From NCBI RefSeq assembly GCF_001659605.2, contig NC_035174.2:932389-996388 (forward strand): a stretch of 64,000 bases of DNA. The letters are read 5' to 3'. Shown piece by piece: positions 49,242-61,026 of this stretch. A program made the translations under genes and the position numbers. The stretch is from Manihot esculenta. Lineage: Eukaryota > Streptophyta > Magnoliopsida > Malpighiales > Euphorbiaceae. The notes under the pieces are model-generated. The model was not told the DNA's origin. It did no database searches and was given only the letters and a program-made list of their open reading frames with translations. The first letter of the stretch is position 1; every line of letters begins with the position of its first letter.

Positions 49242-52200
49242 ATGGAAGGGATTGAAAGCGGGAGTGTTATTCAAGAGGCTCCAAAAGTTGACGATCATAA
49301 GATTCAATTTGGAGACAACTCCACAGGTTTATTTTGCGTTTTTTTAACCCTCCCTTAATCTGTTTTGTTTGTTTTAGCTGGATCTTCACTTCCCAATTTG
49401 GGTTTTTGGAGATCTTCGTGTTGGGAATTTTTTTGATAGCCCAGCAAATGGGTTAAATATTTGGAGAATTCCATCAAATCTATTTATTTAAATGGTATTT
49501 AATTTTGTGGTCAACGTTAAATGGTGGATTAGGTTTCTTTGTGTGCCATATGGAACCTAGTTGTTATTTGACAGTTTGAAATGGAATTCTCTTATGGCTT
49601 ATCTATCTGGGCGAGGTTTTGAGCGCCTGTTTCTTTGGTTTTACATCAATTAAACTCCATGAGATGTTAGTTCTTATGAACGCTTACTTGCTTTATGTAC
49701 TACTTTGTATGATAATTTTGGGTTTATGAATGATGCTTGATTCTATAAGTGCGCAGGGATTGTGTGTATACGTGAATTCCACCTGGTGTCCATCATTTAC
49801 AGTTCTTTTATTGACAAATACAGTGTTTTGACTCGAATTGTCTCATGGTGCAGAAGTTGCTGTGTTTGATGCCTCTCAATATGCATTCTTTGGGAAAGAT
49901 TTTGTTGAGGATGTTGAGTTAGGGGGATTGGAGGACGAAGAGGAGGACTTGGCTGCAGTTGAGTTTGACGAGGAGGAGTTTCTCTTTGATAGACAAGAGG
50001 TTACTTCTTTGTGTTAATTTTCTCTTTTGTTTCCATTGATTCAGATATTTCACCAAAAAGTAGATTTAGCTTGATGAGAATTAGTTATGAGTGGAAGTAC
50101 TCTGGATTTATCAAAAGAATTCAAAAAACAAAGATAAATCATACTTATTATGCAGCTGCTCGTGTTTGTCAAATCTCAGGTCATAGTAGAGAAAAAGAAA
50201 TTTATTCCTTGTGTGCGAAAGCTTTAAGTACTCAAGAGTCTTAAAGAAGTTGGTTGTTACTTTTTTTTTTTTTTTGTGTGTGTGTGGGGGGGGGGGGGGT
50301 AAGTCTGAGCTCCTGCTTGTCAGTTTAATGGATCACTTTTTGAGTTTGGGTAGTATTATCAATAGATTCTAATTTCCATTTTGATATGTAAAAACTACTG
50401 TTTCAACTGTAAAATCTCAATGATGCTATTCAAGTGGTAGAAATTTTCATCAAGGCAGCAATTAACTTTTTTTTTTTTCTCTTATTTGCAGGGCGAGGTT
50501 GTAAGATCTCTTTCTGATATTGATGATCTTGCTAGTACATTTTCAAAGGTTAGTTCATTACTTGATGGTACAATCGAGTATGCAAGATCATTTTCATTTT
50601 TTTTTTTTGAAAAATGGTTCTATTATTTCTTGAATCACATAAATACTTGTGTTGATATTTAGACCATTCTTAAACAATAAACACTCAATTCCATTGCTCC
50701 ATTTGTTGATTTTCATGTGTGTGGCTAACAGGGTTGTTGCACTTGGCGTTGTATATCTTTATATAAGATGAGAGGTGATTTTGTGAAAACTTTGACTCGG
50801 GTAATTTTCTGGATGGAGAGGATAGGAATTGATCGTATTCGTGCTCATTCCTATCTAAATGCTATTGAAGTAATAAGTCTGCATAGGAGTGATTTGAGCT
50901 ACTTTGCTTTTAAGAATAATATTTAAGATTGGGAAGTCAGGGAATTTGGGTGCATTGCCCTTTATCAAGTTCCATTTTGATCAATTTTTCTTTCTTCACT
51001 GATGATCACAAGTTTTATTTGGGTATTATGACAAGAGGTGTTTGTGATGGGACCTCTTCTGGCCTATTTGATTCATATATCAATTTATTATGATTGGCAA
51101 AAGAAAAGAAATTGGTGCTAGTTATTGTCTCAGATGTCAAATTTGCCTTTTGGTGTCAGCATGTACAAGAGTGAATAGAATTTTCAACAAATTTCAGCCC
51201 TTTGGACTTTTTCTGTGGTCATAAAAGGAAGTGATGGATTGGACATCCTTGGTTTCCACCTTACCAACAGTTTTAAATCAATATTTCTTTTACTTCTGCA
51301 GACTCAACTTACTTGCATTTAGCACTTCTTCCTATTAGTACCTTTCTAGATTTACATTTTTATATTTTTACCTCTAAATTTTCAGGAATGAAGCAAGTAT
51401 GTATTTGCTGTTAGTTATAACTAGTATCTACATAACCAAGAATTGGAAATGTTAGATTATGATGGGTTTGCTTACTTTTGCATGCTTGCTTTTAATCTTT
51501 TTGCAGTTGAACAAGGATGTCAGTGGACCAAGAAGTGCAGGAGTGATTGGTGATAGAGGATCCAGAGAAAGTGAGTATAGAACTTGCATAATATACTTTA
51601 ACAATTATACTTTAGATATACATAATCTTGAGTTATATACATATGATTGTATGAGCTAATGTAATGATGTAGGGCAAGTAAACTAAGCTGACAAGTGGCT
51701 CATCTATGGATTATACTTTGTAATGCATGTCTTCAACATTTCTGTACACTATGATACTTTGTAATGCATCATGTTGTTATCCTTGCATCTTTCTCCTTTT
51801 CTGCTTTAATGTGGTCAGTTTTTGAATCTTCTATCCTGTGGAAACCTCTGTTCTCGTAATTTTGGATTTATCATCATAAATGTAATGAAAAGCCAAGTTT
51901 ATCATTTCTTTTCAGGTTCATCTGCTGCCGAATGGGTGCAGGGAGAGGATTTTCCAAACTGGTTGGATCAACAGCCGCTACTTGATCCTGAAGCAATTCA
52001 GGACGGCAAAAGATGGTCCTCACAGCCATATGCTGCTTCTGCTCACCTTTTGGAATTAAAGCCTTTGTACAGAACTTCTTCATACCCTGAGCAGCAGCAG
52101 CAGTTGTACAGAACGTCTTCATACCCTGAGCAGCAGCAGCAACACCATCAACACTTCTCCAGTGAGCCTATTCTTGTGCCTAAGTCTTCTTACACTTCGT

Positions 52201-54023
52201 ATCCTCCCCCTGGTGGACAATCTCCACAGGCTTCGCCAAATCATAGTCATCTAAATATTCCATATCTTGGTGGTGGTCCCCAAGTGGCACTTTCTTTACC
52301 AAACATCTCTCCCTTTTCTAGTCCTCAGCTTCAGTTGACAGGCTTACATCATGGGTCACCGCATTTTGGTGGAAATTTGTCACAATTTTCTTCTGGTCCA
52401 TCTGCAAATAGTCGGCTAACTAACCAATGGGTTAACCATACGGGTTTATATCCTGGAGATCATCCCAACCGTTTGAACAATTTGTTTCAGCAACCACTAT
52501 CTCATCAAAATGGTTTAATTCCTCCACAGTTTATGCCTCAAATGCAGCCACAGCAGCATAGAATGCATCATCCAATCCAGCCATCATTAGGCCACTTATC
52601 AGGAATGCAGTCTCAAATATATACTCCTCATCTTTCCCCATCTGCACCCATGATGAGCAAGTATGAAGCAGTGCTTGGTCTGGGTGATATTAGAGATCAA
52701 AGGCCAAAATCATCTCAGAAAGGTAGACAAAATCTTCGTTATTCTCAACAGGGATTTGAGACCAATGGCCAGAAGATTGAGAGTTTCTGGTCCCAGTTCA
52801 GATCCAAGTACATGACCTCTGATGAAATTGAAAGTATTCTTAGAATGCAGCTTGCTGCAACACACAGTAACGACCCATATGTGGATGATTATTATCACCA
52901 GGCTTGTCTTGCAAAAAAGTCAACTGGTGCAAAACTCAAACATCATTTCTGCCCAACACACTTGAGGGATCTTCCTCCTCGAGCACGCGCGAACACAGAG
53001 CCTCATGCTTTTCTCCAGGTTGATGCACTTGGGAGGACGCCATTTTCTTCGATTCGCAGACCTCGTCCACTTCTTGAGGTTGAGCCTCCAAACTCATCTA
53101 TTAGTGGTGGGACTGATCAGAAAGTTTCTGAGAAACCCCTAGAACAGGAGCCAATGCTTGCAGCTAGAGTGACAATTGAAGATGGTCTTTGCCTTCTTTT
53201 GGATGTAGATGATATTGACCGTTTTCTAGAATTCAATCAACTTCAAGATGGTGGAGTCCAACTGAGACGCAGGAGGCAGGTCTTGTTGGAAGGGCTTGCA
53301 GCATCCTTGCAACTGGTTGACCCTCTAGCAAAGAATGGACATACAGTGGGACTTGCTCCAAAAGATGATCTTGTCTTCTTACGATTAGCTTCGCTTCCCA
53401 AGGGCCGGAAGCTGCTTGCCAGGTACCTTCAGCTTCTTTCTTCGGGTAATGACCTCATGCGAATTGTCTGCATGGCTATTTTTCGTCATCTGAGGTTTTT
53501 GTTTGGGGGTCTCCCCTCTGATCTTGGAGCGGCAGAGACTACAAATAACCTTGCAAGAGTTGTATCATTATGTGCCTGCCGCATGGATCTCGGTTCCCTT
53601 AGTGCTTGTCTTGCAGCAGTTGTTTGTTCCTCAGAGCAGCCTCCGCTTCGCCCCCTTGGAAGCTCTGCTGGAAACGGGGCTTCTCTCATTTTATTATCTG
53701 TTCTTGAGAGGGCAACTGAATTATTGCGTGAGCTTCAAAATGCTAGCAACTATAATATGACTAATCGGGCACTTTGGAAGGCCTCATTTGATGAGTTTTT
53801 TGGTCTACTTATAAAGTACTGCATAAATAAATATGATAGTATTATGCAGTCCTCCCTACAAGATCCAGCTGAAGCTATTAAGAGGGAACTACCAATGGAG
53901 CTCCTTCGTGCCAGTGTTCCCCACACAAATGACTACCAGAAAAAGATGATGTATGATCTTTCTCAGCGTTCCTTAGTTGGTGAAGACGGTGGTCGCATGA
54001 ATTCAGAATCAGTGTTCAGTTGA
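49242..54023 (+). CDS. PAT1: PAT1 homologue, mRNA decapping/decay factor
   Basis: Five exons: 49242-49326, 49854-49999, 50492-50548, 51507-51570 and 51916-54023. They total 2460 nt, giving 819 residues (Arabidopsis PAT1 about 793). PAT1 links deadenylation to decapping: it binds the LSM1-7 ring on oligoadenylated mRNA and promotes DCP2 decapping in P-bodies. Arabidopsis PAT1 is also a target of MPK4 in immunity. The N-terminus holds the conserved FDASQYAFFG motif (about residues 34-43), an acidic stretch (GLEDEEEDLAAVEFDEEEF) and SDIDDLASTFSK. A Pro/Gln/Ser-rich linker follows, then the core NDPYVDDYYHQACLAKKS, FCPTHLRDLPPRARANTEP and PFSSIRRPRPLLEVEPP. The C-terminal alpha-helical Pat-C domain includes IEDGLCLLLDVDDIDRFLEF and LPKGRKLLARYLQLL. 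The linker contains a perfect 13-residue tandem duplication. Four GT-AG introns have consistent phases (1, 0, 0, 1). Confidence 0.95.
50262..50300. repeat. T-run, (GT)n and 14-base G run in PAT1 intron 2
   Basis: A run of Ts is followed by about five GT units and then about 14 consecutive Gs, in the sense strand of PAT1 intron 2. The G run could form quadruplex structure in the pre-mRNA, but it could also be inflated by sequencing error. Confidence 0.75.
52065..52142 (+). repeat. 39-bp in-frame tandem duplication in PAT1
   Basis: Two copies, 52065-52103 and 52104-52142, each encode LYRTSSYPEQQQQ. They differ at only two synonymous positions, so the duplication appears recent. The next codons continue with H and Q. 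Confidence 0.9.
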
Positions 54024-54937
54024 TACATGACTCGACGAAATATGATAGAAATTGAAATGCACCAAGTCCTGCATTGGTGCTGCGTTACTGAAAGAGTAAA
54101 TGTGGAAGATACTGTTGTTCCAGCAATATTTTCGGGTATTTATTTATCTGTGCCTTAACGCTGAGGCTAATTGGGATACGTTAAGTTATGAAGCAGAAGC
54201 TTTGGAGCAGCAGCCTATGGCAAAGTCATTTTAGTTCGTTCAGATTTTGGTATATTTTTAGTCCTTTACACCCAAGTCTGTATCTGTAACCAGGCTGTGT
54301 TGTATTGTGGTAGATATCTGTTGGGTTTTTCCATTTCTTTGGGTATTTTCCCTTCCTCTTATTTTAGGGGCCTATTTGATGCTCTGTTGTGGAATTCCCA
54401 ATCTGAAGGCGTAGGGTGTACAGTGTTCGGTACATAGATTACCCACTTCTCTAATATTTGTTATCCTGGAGATGGGTGGACGTGACATTCATGTTTTTTC
54501 TGTTATGAGGCTCATGGGCTATGTGCCTTAGTTCCTTGTTAATTAATCGGTAATAAAACTATGCCAATGCTGGTGGTTTGTCATATGCGTTCCCATGCAA
54601 GTGGATTTTTCTACGCATGTTAGCATCTGAAAAAGGACAACGCACAATTTAACGATTCTTTTCATTTTTCTTCTCACATAATGCAAGAATTTCATGAACA
54701 ATAGACCATCCAGGATAAACAATTATAATCAGGCTTCAAGCCAACGACCAAACAAACTGACAGAGACCTAAACTATGACCACTGCCAATTACAACCAGGC
54801 TTCAAGCCAAAACAAAACAAACCGACTGAGACCTAAACTGTAAACATTGCCTATAACACTCTAAAGGACAGGACCCACTTAAACTTATAGCAGTCACCAG
54901 AAGGTAAAAAGAGTACAAAACGAAAAAAAAAAACATA
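54024..54937. other. 3' UTRs of PAT1 and the PUF gene (convergent)
   Basis: The left part fits the PAT1 3' UTR, with an AATAAA-like GTAATAAAAC at about 54549. The right part should belong to the 3' UTR of the minus-strand PUF gene. It includes a 66-bp tandem duplication. Confidence 0.5.
54721..54851. repeat. Tandem duplication of a ~66-bp unit
   Basis: Units 54721-54786 and 54787-54851 share AGGCTTCAAGCCAA and GAGACCTAAACT with moderate divergence. They sit 90-220 bp downstream of the PUF stop, so they are likely transcribed in its 3' UTR. Confidence 0.8.
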
Positions 54938-56452
54938 TTAGCATACTATACTGTTATAAGATGGGAATCGAGCTTCATCAAATGGAACCCCATTAACAAT
55001 CAAATTGAAGACATTCCTTCCATAGCCTTTCCTGAGAGTTTCAAGATGTGGTTGTAGACTCCTCAGAAGCTCTAGATGGAATGGATCATTCATTTTCTTA
55101 GTAACTTTCAATGCTCTCTGGATCACATAGTTACCAAATTGATCTCTCGCCACTTGCAATAGTTGGTTGTTGCTACTGTTCACAAGTTCCTCAACTGCAT
55201 AATGCATTGCTGAAGACTTCAAGCATTTTTCAACAACATGACTACCCCATTTCTGCAGTGAAAGCCTAACATAGTGACCTCTGAGCAGAGAGCATATTCT
55301 TTCAGTAAATATTGGATTTTCAAGTGCCAGGACCTTCTGCACAACATGGTTCCCTGAAGGATCATGTGAGAGGAAAACTGCATTGTTAGAGATTAACTCC
55401 AGCAGGCATTGCCTGTGAGGACCTTGGATTTTGTCTATCAAGTTGTTCAAGGATATGCATCCCATCACATGTGTTGCTAACTCAAGACAAAGTGAAATGG
55501 CTGCTTCATAAAGTAGAGCACTATGCGTAATATCAAGGTAATCCAAACAGTAACTCAAAACATACGATCCTATTCGATCCATCATCAGAGTGTAGAAACC
55601 AGCGTAAAGACGGACTACCAGGCAATAGATGAAAGGCGATCTTTTGAGCAATTTGACCATCTTCTTGATCAACTTGGAACCATATAAGTTGATTGATAAA
55701 TTAATAAACAGTTCCTGGTGCATGGTGATCGTCTCTAAAATCAGCAGCAGCTGTTGGTCATTGCAGGAATCAATCAGCTTGGAACAAACATGCCATCCCC
55801 ATTCATCAACCATCAGAATGCAGATTATGGGGACTCCATACAACGGAGCTATAACCCTTTCAAGGATTTGACTTGTAAGCTCCGGATGCCTCAACTTCAA
55901 TATATTCTGAAGTATCTTTGATCCTTCTTCGTTCACAGCAAGTGTCACAAAATCATACCCTTCTATCTTAACCCCGCAAAGCACAGCACCATTAACGCTT
56001 TCTTGATTCTGCTGACAAGTTGTAGAATCTTGACACAACTTCACACTGCTCCCTTCAGGCGTAGAGTTGCAAGCGCCGTCAGTATTATTTGGTTGATAGA
56101 AAGCAGGCACAGAAAGTCTGAGGTTCGCAAACAGCGGGTTTCTTGCATTCTCAACTCCCCAGATGCTTTCAGGATACAATGGTGGTGGAATTGGCTTCGA
56201 ATTCCCTAAATACCCAGTTTCTTGAATATCAGCCCGAACTTCTTGGATTTCCGTTGAATTGCTATCGCCGGAAAAAGCCAAAGATCCATTGCTACTGTCG
56301 ATTGAAGTACCCCAGAGGCTGGCAAGTGTGCCATTGTTCAGGGAAAGATTCCCTAGTGAAAGGGTGAGACTCTCGACTGAAGAATCCACAGAAGATACTG
56401 ACTTGGGCGTTTCAGAATTCTCAGGCTCAGCAATCTCCTTCTCCTTCTCCAT
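54938..56452 (-). CDS. Pumilio/PUF-family RNA-binding protein
   Basis: A single exon of 504 codons plus stop. PUF proteins bind 3' UTR motifs starting UGU and repress or destabilise mRNAs. Residues 1-165 are Ser/Asn-rich and disordered. The PUF superhelix spans about 168-492, with repeats centred on GSKILQ (177-182), GWHVCSK (219-225), GSKLIKK (258-264), GSYVLSY (295-301), GCISLNN (331-337), GNHVVQK (367-373), GSHVVEK (403-409) and GNYVIQR (440-446). The last three carry the base-reading pairs N/Q, S/E and N/Q, which by the known PUF code read U, G and U. The first five have non-canonical residues. It resembles the divergent plant group around Arabidopsis APUM7-12; the exact orthologue is unclear. 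The start ATG is in a Glu/Lys-rich context (MEKEKEIAEP) and no upstream exon is needed. Confidence 0.9.
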   Translation of the reverse strand: MEKEKEIAEPENSETPKSVSSVDSSVESLTLSLGNLSLNNGTLASLWGTSIDSSNGSLAFSGDSNSTEIQEVRADIQETGYLGNSKPIPPPLYPESIWGVENARNPLFANLRLSVPAFYQPNNTDGACNSTPEGSSVKLCQDSTTCQQNQESVNGAVLCGVKIEGYDFVTLAVNEEGSKILQNILKLRHPELTSQILERVIAPLYGVPIICILMVDEWGWHVCSKLIDSCNDQQLLLILETITMHQELFINLSINLYGSKLIKKMVKLLKRSPFIYCLVVRLYAGFYTLMMDRIGSYVLSYCLDYLDITHSALLYEAAISLCLELATHVMGCISLNNLIDKIQGPHRQCLLELISNNAVFLSHDPSGNHVVQKVLALENPIFTERICSLLRGHYVRLSLQKWGSHVVEKCLKSSAMHYAVEELVNSSNNQLLQVARDQFGNYVIQRALKVTKKMNDPFHLELLRSLQPHLETLRKGYGRNVFNLIVNGVPFDEARFPSYNSIVC

Positions 56453-56522
56453 GGTTGAAGATTAGAAAGCAAAAGAAACAAGAAATCCAAAGAAACAATA
56501 TATGCAAAGGCAAAGCAAATTG

Positions 56523-56626
56523 GGAACTCCAGGTGAACTCCAGGCAGTTGTGGTTATTTATATAAGAATAGTTAAGAGCAGTTCTAATCCCTTCTTTACT
56601 CGGAGTTCCAGGTGAACTCCAGTTTG
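56523..56626. repeat. Repeated GGTGAACTCCAG words upstream of the PUF gene
   Basis: CCAGGTGAACTCCAG occurs at about 56530-56544 and again at about 56608-56622, within 170 bp upstream of the PUF start codon. The sequence is too short to assign; it may be a duplicated promoter or leader motif. Confidence 0.4.
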
Positions 56627-56701
56627 CAATTGGTAAGGAATACCTTTTTCTTTCCAGGTGATGCGCCGGTTTCAGGAATCCTTGCAACCCAAGGAATAAT
56701 A

Positions 56702-56702
<1 letters not shown>

Positions 56703-56746
<44 letters not shown>

Positions 56747-56747
56747 A
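56703..56747. repeat. (GA)n microsatellite upstream of the PUF gene
   Basis: A 45-bp GA run with one interruption (GACA). In the sense of the PUF gene it is a CT tract about 250 bp upstream of the start codon. Confidence 0.9.
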
Positions 56748-56749
56748 TC

Positions 56750-57449
56750 GTAATTGATATTCAATTAAAATTTGGATAAGTAAATACAAGATTATTTTTT
56801 TGAAATGGAAGTAAATACAAGATTATTAAATACACAAATAACACACCTAAGAAATTTCTCAAAATTTATTGTCAAATACTTTTTTTATGAAGAAGACCTT
56901 AATTTTCAGTGTCTAGATTTACTCTTATTAAACACTTTTTATTTATTTTGATATTTTAATTCTTATCAGTAAAAAAATTAATATATTAAGAGACAAATGT
57001 GAGAGAATGTACATTCGTGAAGAATATACAACGACGCTGTCAAACAAATTTTGATGTTTTGCATTTATTTTAAATCAATTTAATAGAAATTTAATTCTTA
57101 AATATTTACAAAATAATAAACGGATGATATATATATAGGATTTCATGGAATTTGATGAAATATATTTAAATCAAATAATCCTTATACAATTAATTATTGA
57201 AATAACTTTTAATAATAATAATTATTTTTGCTATATTTTTTTGAAATAAAAAAATTAAATTATTTTATTATGTATCTAAAGTATTAATAACATATTTTTA
57301 CATAAATTATTAACTAAAATATATACAACAAATAATTTTCTAATATAATTAATTTTAAAATAGACATAAAAAGTTTAAGATGAATTTTAATTATATTTAT
57401 AAATATTAAAACTGATGATATGAGATCCAATAGAATAGGATTTTACAAG
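56750..57449. other. Intergenic, AT-rich
   Basis: Low-complexity A/T DNA separating the PUF promoter from the GC-richer retroelement DNA that begins near 57450. No gene recognised. Confidence 0.5.
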
Positions 57450-59930
57450 GGTTTTTGGTATTGAAGAATAAAGCTTGCCCTATCTCTCTAAAGGGGTATC
57501 CCTTTTATCCTTTCTGTCTGCTTGCTGATGACGTACTACGGCTCTCCTATGATAGGGTCACGCGTCTCTGCCATACAGATATGGGCGTACGAGGATATCA
57601 GGCGCCTGCTCCATGCGTAACGGCCTCTGATTCTCCCCCGTGCGTACGCTCGAGCGGATCTGCCAGGCTGTATGACGAGTCTCGTTCTGGATCCTGGGCT
57701 GGGCCGAGAGCTGGGCTGGACGCGGAACCCAGGAGGAGAAAGAATCCGTGGGGAGGTTATACGGGCTGGGCCGATCTCAATTAGGAAGAATCTGGTGGAG
57801 TCCGGCTTCAGGGGTCTGAAGATCCGGGCCTGTTTTACTTGTGAGAGCCTGCGGGCCTTTCTTTCATGGGCCATGGCCTTAATCTAGGCCCAGGATTGGG
57901 GGTAGGGAAATCCAGCGGTCATCAATTGCCCCTTCACCTTCTTGGCAGTTATTGCTCTGACTACCGAGGGGGTGAATATCGAGAACCATTATGACCGCGT
58001 CTGTTCGCGTACAGATGCCTTCATAACTCCCTTTCATCTTTTTGTCATTCCTCATTTCTTGAATTCTATCTGCCTCTTTCCTTTTCTGGCCTTTCCTTAC
58101 CTCTCAGATACTCTGCTCTTCTTTACTTCCTTGTCATTATCGCCTGGACATGCTTCTTTTTCCTTTTCCATGAATATCTTTTAAAGATCCTGACATTGTG
58201 GCCATAGAGTCTAGAGTTACTTTGCGCTAAGACTTCAGATTTCGGGTATATATCAGTGTTGACTCTTCTTCACTTCTAGGCCCTTTGTCGGAGAAAAGGA
58301 GTCTTTCCTTCCAGCGAGATTCTCCTGTTTTTTCCGCAAAGGATGTATTTGACGCTTTCTTCAAACGGATTAAGGTGAGCCGGAGGCTTCATTGCTTTGC
58401 TGCCCCAGGGATTTGCTTTAACCTTGCTTTCATTATTTTGACAAAAAATTATCCTGACTTCTCTGTTTGGAACTTTTTGCAGTACCTGAGATAAAGATGG
58501 ATCAGTCCAAAACTCTTGAAAATCTGATATTACCTCGAGGGAGTTTGAATGTTGCTTTTGAGGTCCTTCTAGCAGGGCGGTTGATGGGTGAAGTCATTTG
58601 GCAGGTCGTTGAAACTGTTTTACCCAGATCGTCTGGCTGGCCTCCTCCTTTGGTTGTTGTTCGGGCTCCAAAGAGGCTATGGGCTGCTGGGAGGTCTGTT
58701 TTGACTTTATCTTCCTTCGAGAAGGAAATTTCCCCGATGTCCATGTTGTCTGCTTTTGATATAAATGGAAGTGGCGAAAATGATCAATTTATTACCCCCT
58801 TTGGTGTGAAGTACCTGTATTATGAAAGGCTGAGATCTGCTGCACTCAGTCAAGCTTCCGACGATGCCTTCGAATATATGCTCTGTGATCTTCTTGAAGC
58901 CGTAACTCGAAGACTTATGTTTTTCATGCGTGACATACGAACAACATATAATATCTGAGCTTGTTCGAATGTACCGTGCATCACATTTGGGCAACCAAAT
59001 GTTTGTCCATAGGGGAACAATGAGAAATGCTTATGGGAACTAACTTGTTCAGTTCTCCTATAATAACGAAGCAGGGTTCGGCCGACCTACTGAGCTCGTT
59101 TCCCGTATTCAAGAGTTCCTCTGTATCGAAAACTAGGATAATGATAGGTGATAGTGATGTAAACGTAGACGATGTATTTGGTCATGTAAATCCTCTAAGG
59201 ATAGCTTTTTGTTCTGTAATGTGGGTATTTGTAACGCGCTGTAATGAAACTTTCGTTTTTTTTGTTCATATCCGAACTGTTCTTTATTATGCATGAGATG
59301 TTGAGACTCTTTTCTTCGTGGTTTTCTCTGAGAAGTCTACGATTTTGTTTTTTCCTTCTTACTTTTTAATTGATCCGACCTGGAATCCATTTAGCCAGTC
59401 TGAGTTTTTAGTTTACTCTTTCCGAGATGTACCGACCGACTTGCGAGCTTGCTTTCGGTTTACTTTGTCCAAGCGAGACTAATCCGACCTCTGAGCTCTG
59501 CTTTCAACCAAAGGGTTGAGCTTCTGATCCATAACTTTCACTTTTCTGTTTTCGAGCTGGACTATCCGACCTATGAGCTCTGTCTGTGTTCAATGATCCG
59601 AGCTTTAAGTTTCCTTAGCTTTCGATTTTACTTTTTCCGAGCTAAACTGACCGACCTATGAGCTTTGCTTTTAATCAATGGGTTGAGCTTCTGACCCATA
59701 ACTTTGTAAGATTCCGAGGTGTCTTCATCGCTTCGTTCTGGGGTCCTGGCCTTTGCTTAATGATGATCCTTCTTAGGTGATAGGCTGGTCTGACCTTTAT
59801 CATGCTTCCCCCTGTTTGTCTCCTTGGGTCTTTCTATGACTTACTCTTTTTCCTTAGTTTTTACTGCCTGAGTGGTGATGATGTGCATTTTACGTGTCAG
59901 GTCGTCCTGAGTGAGAGATTCAATTGGAGC
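57450..59930 (+). mobile_element. Ty3/gypsy-like element, internally deleted copy
   Basis: Base composition changes sharply near 57450, becoming GC-richer. The segment 57803-57985 matches 59932-60113 of the next element (shared words such as CCAGCGGTCATC and TTGCCCCTT). A frame at 58467-58958 contains MDQSKTLENLILPRGSL followed by AFEVLLAGRLMGEV. This is similar to MEEIRHPKNLVLSRDNM and AIFDALRAGRSVPEV in the next element, so the two are relatives. This copy lacks the gypsy-type domain found at 60.5-60.9 kb and shows no polymerase. Its LTR boundaries could not be fixed. The region 59420-59710 holds diverged tandem repeats. Confidence 0.5.
59480..59706. repeat. Diverged tandem repeats in retroelement DNA
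   Basis: 59480-59539 and 59648-59706 share CCGACCT-TGAGCT and GGGTTGAGCTTCTGA in the same order, 168 bp apart. Shorter partial copies start near 59429 and 59563. Confidence 0.65.
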
Positions 59931-61026
59931 TCGGTCTCAGGGTTTTGACAATTTGGGTTTATCTTATGCAGATAGCGTGTGGGCCTTCGGCTGATGGGCT
60001 ATTGTTGTGGGCCTGGCCCTTTGTAGGGGTGGAGAAGCCCAGCGGTCATCTCCTTGCCCCTTTACCTTCTCACCGGTTATTATCTAACCGTTGAGAGGGT
60101 AAACTTCGAGAGCAATTAATGATCGCACCGCTCCAAGACAAAACTGCTCAGAACAACGTTTCATCTCATTATTGCCTTTCACTTCGAATTCTCCCTGTCT
60201 CCTGAAGAAACTCGCTCTCTTCTGCTCTCTGTTTTCCTGCAACTTCTTTTGTTTCTTCCATCTTATTGTGCTTTCAGGTACGCTTCTTTGCTCTTCCATG
60301 GAGGGTCCAAGGCTCCCGGATGTCGCTAATCTTAGGTCACATATCACTTCTTCTACCATAAATAAACATATTTCTCGAAGGTATCTAGATACTCCGCTTT
60401 ATCTTATTCGAGTTCCTTTCCAAAATGAGAGGATAGTTCTTCCAAACCCTCCCCCCCTGGTTTGATGGATCCCCAGAGGGGGCGTTGCATAGTCTTTTTT
60501 CTCAAACAGAGGGATTTCGGTCTACCTTTCCCTTTTACTCCTTTTTTTATCGAGGTTTTCCGATACTTCGGAGTAACCCCCCGGATGTTATCCCCAAATT
60601 CTATTCTGTTTATGAGTTGTTTCGAATCCATCTGCCGAAGCTGGGGTTTCACACCCACGGCCTGTCTGTTCGTCACTTTCTTCCGTCTCGTTAGGGCGGT
60701 GCAGAATTTCTACTATTTTTCCCCCCGTAGTGGGTTGTCTCTTTTCACGGGCTACAAGGATTCCATAAAGGGATGGGTTGAGAATTTCCTTGTGGCGAAG
60801 CTGAAATTAGAATCCGCCTTATCATGGGGAGTGGATCTAAGTTGGGAGGATGTTCCTCCGGGTTGTAATGACCTGCCCCGGTTGAGCCTTATTGAGCAGG
60901 TGGGATTGCTTCGACTGACTTCTGTTGAAAAGAAGTATGACGTCGAGAAGTGTATGTTCGTGTCTAATCTTAGGGATATCCGGGACACGGGTATAGTGCC
61001 TCGTCCAATGACTCTGTTTCTTCGTT

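Noticed and set aside
57536..57874. 112-codon minus-strand frame in GC-rich DNA
   Set aside because: Arg-rich by composition, lies in retroelement DNA with repeats and shows no domain.
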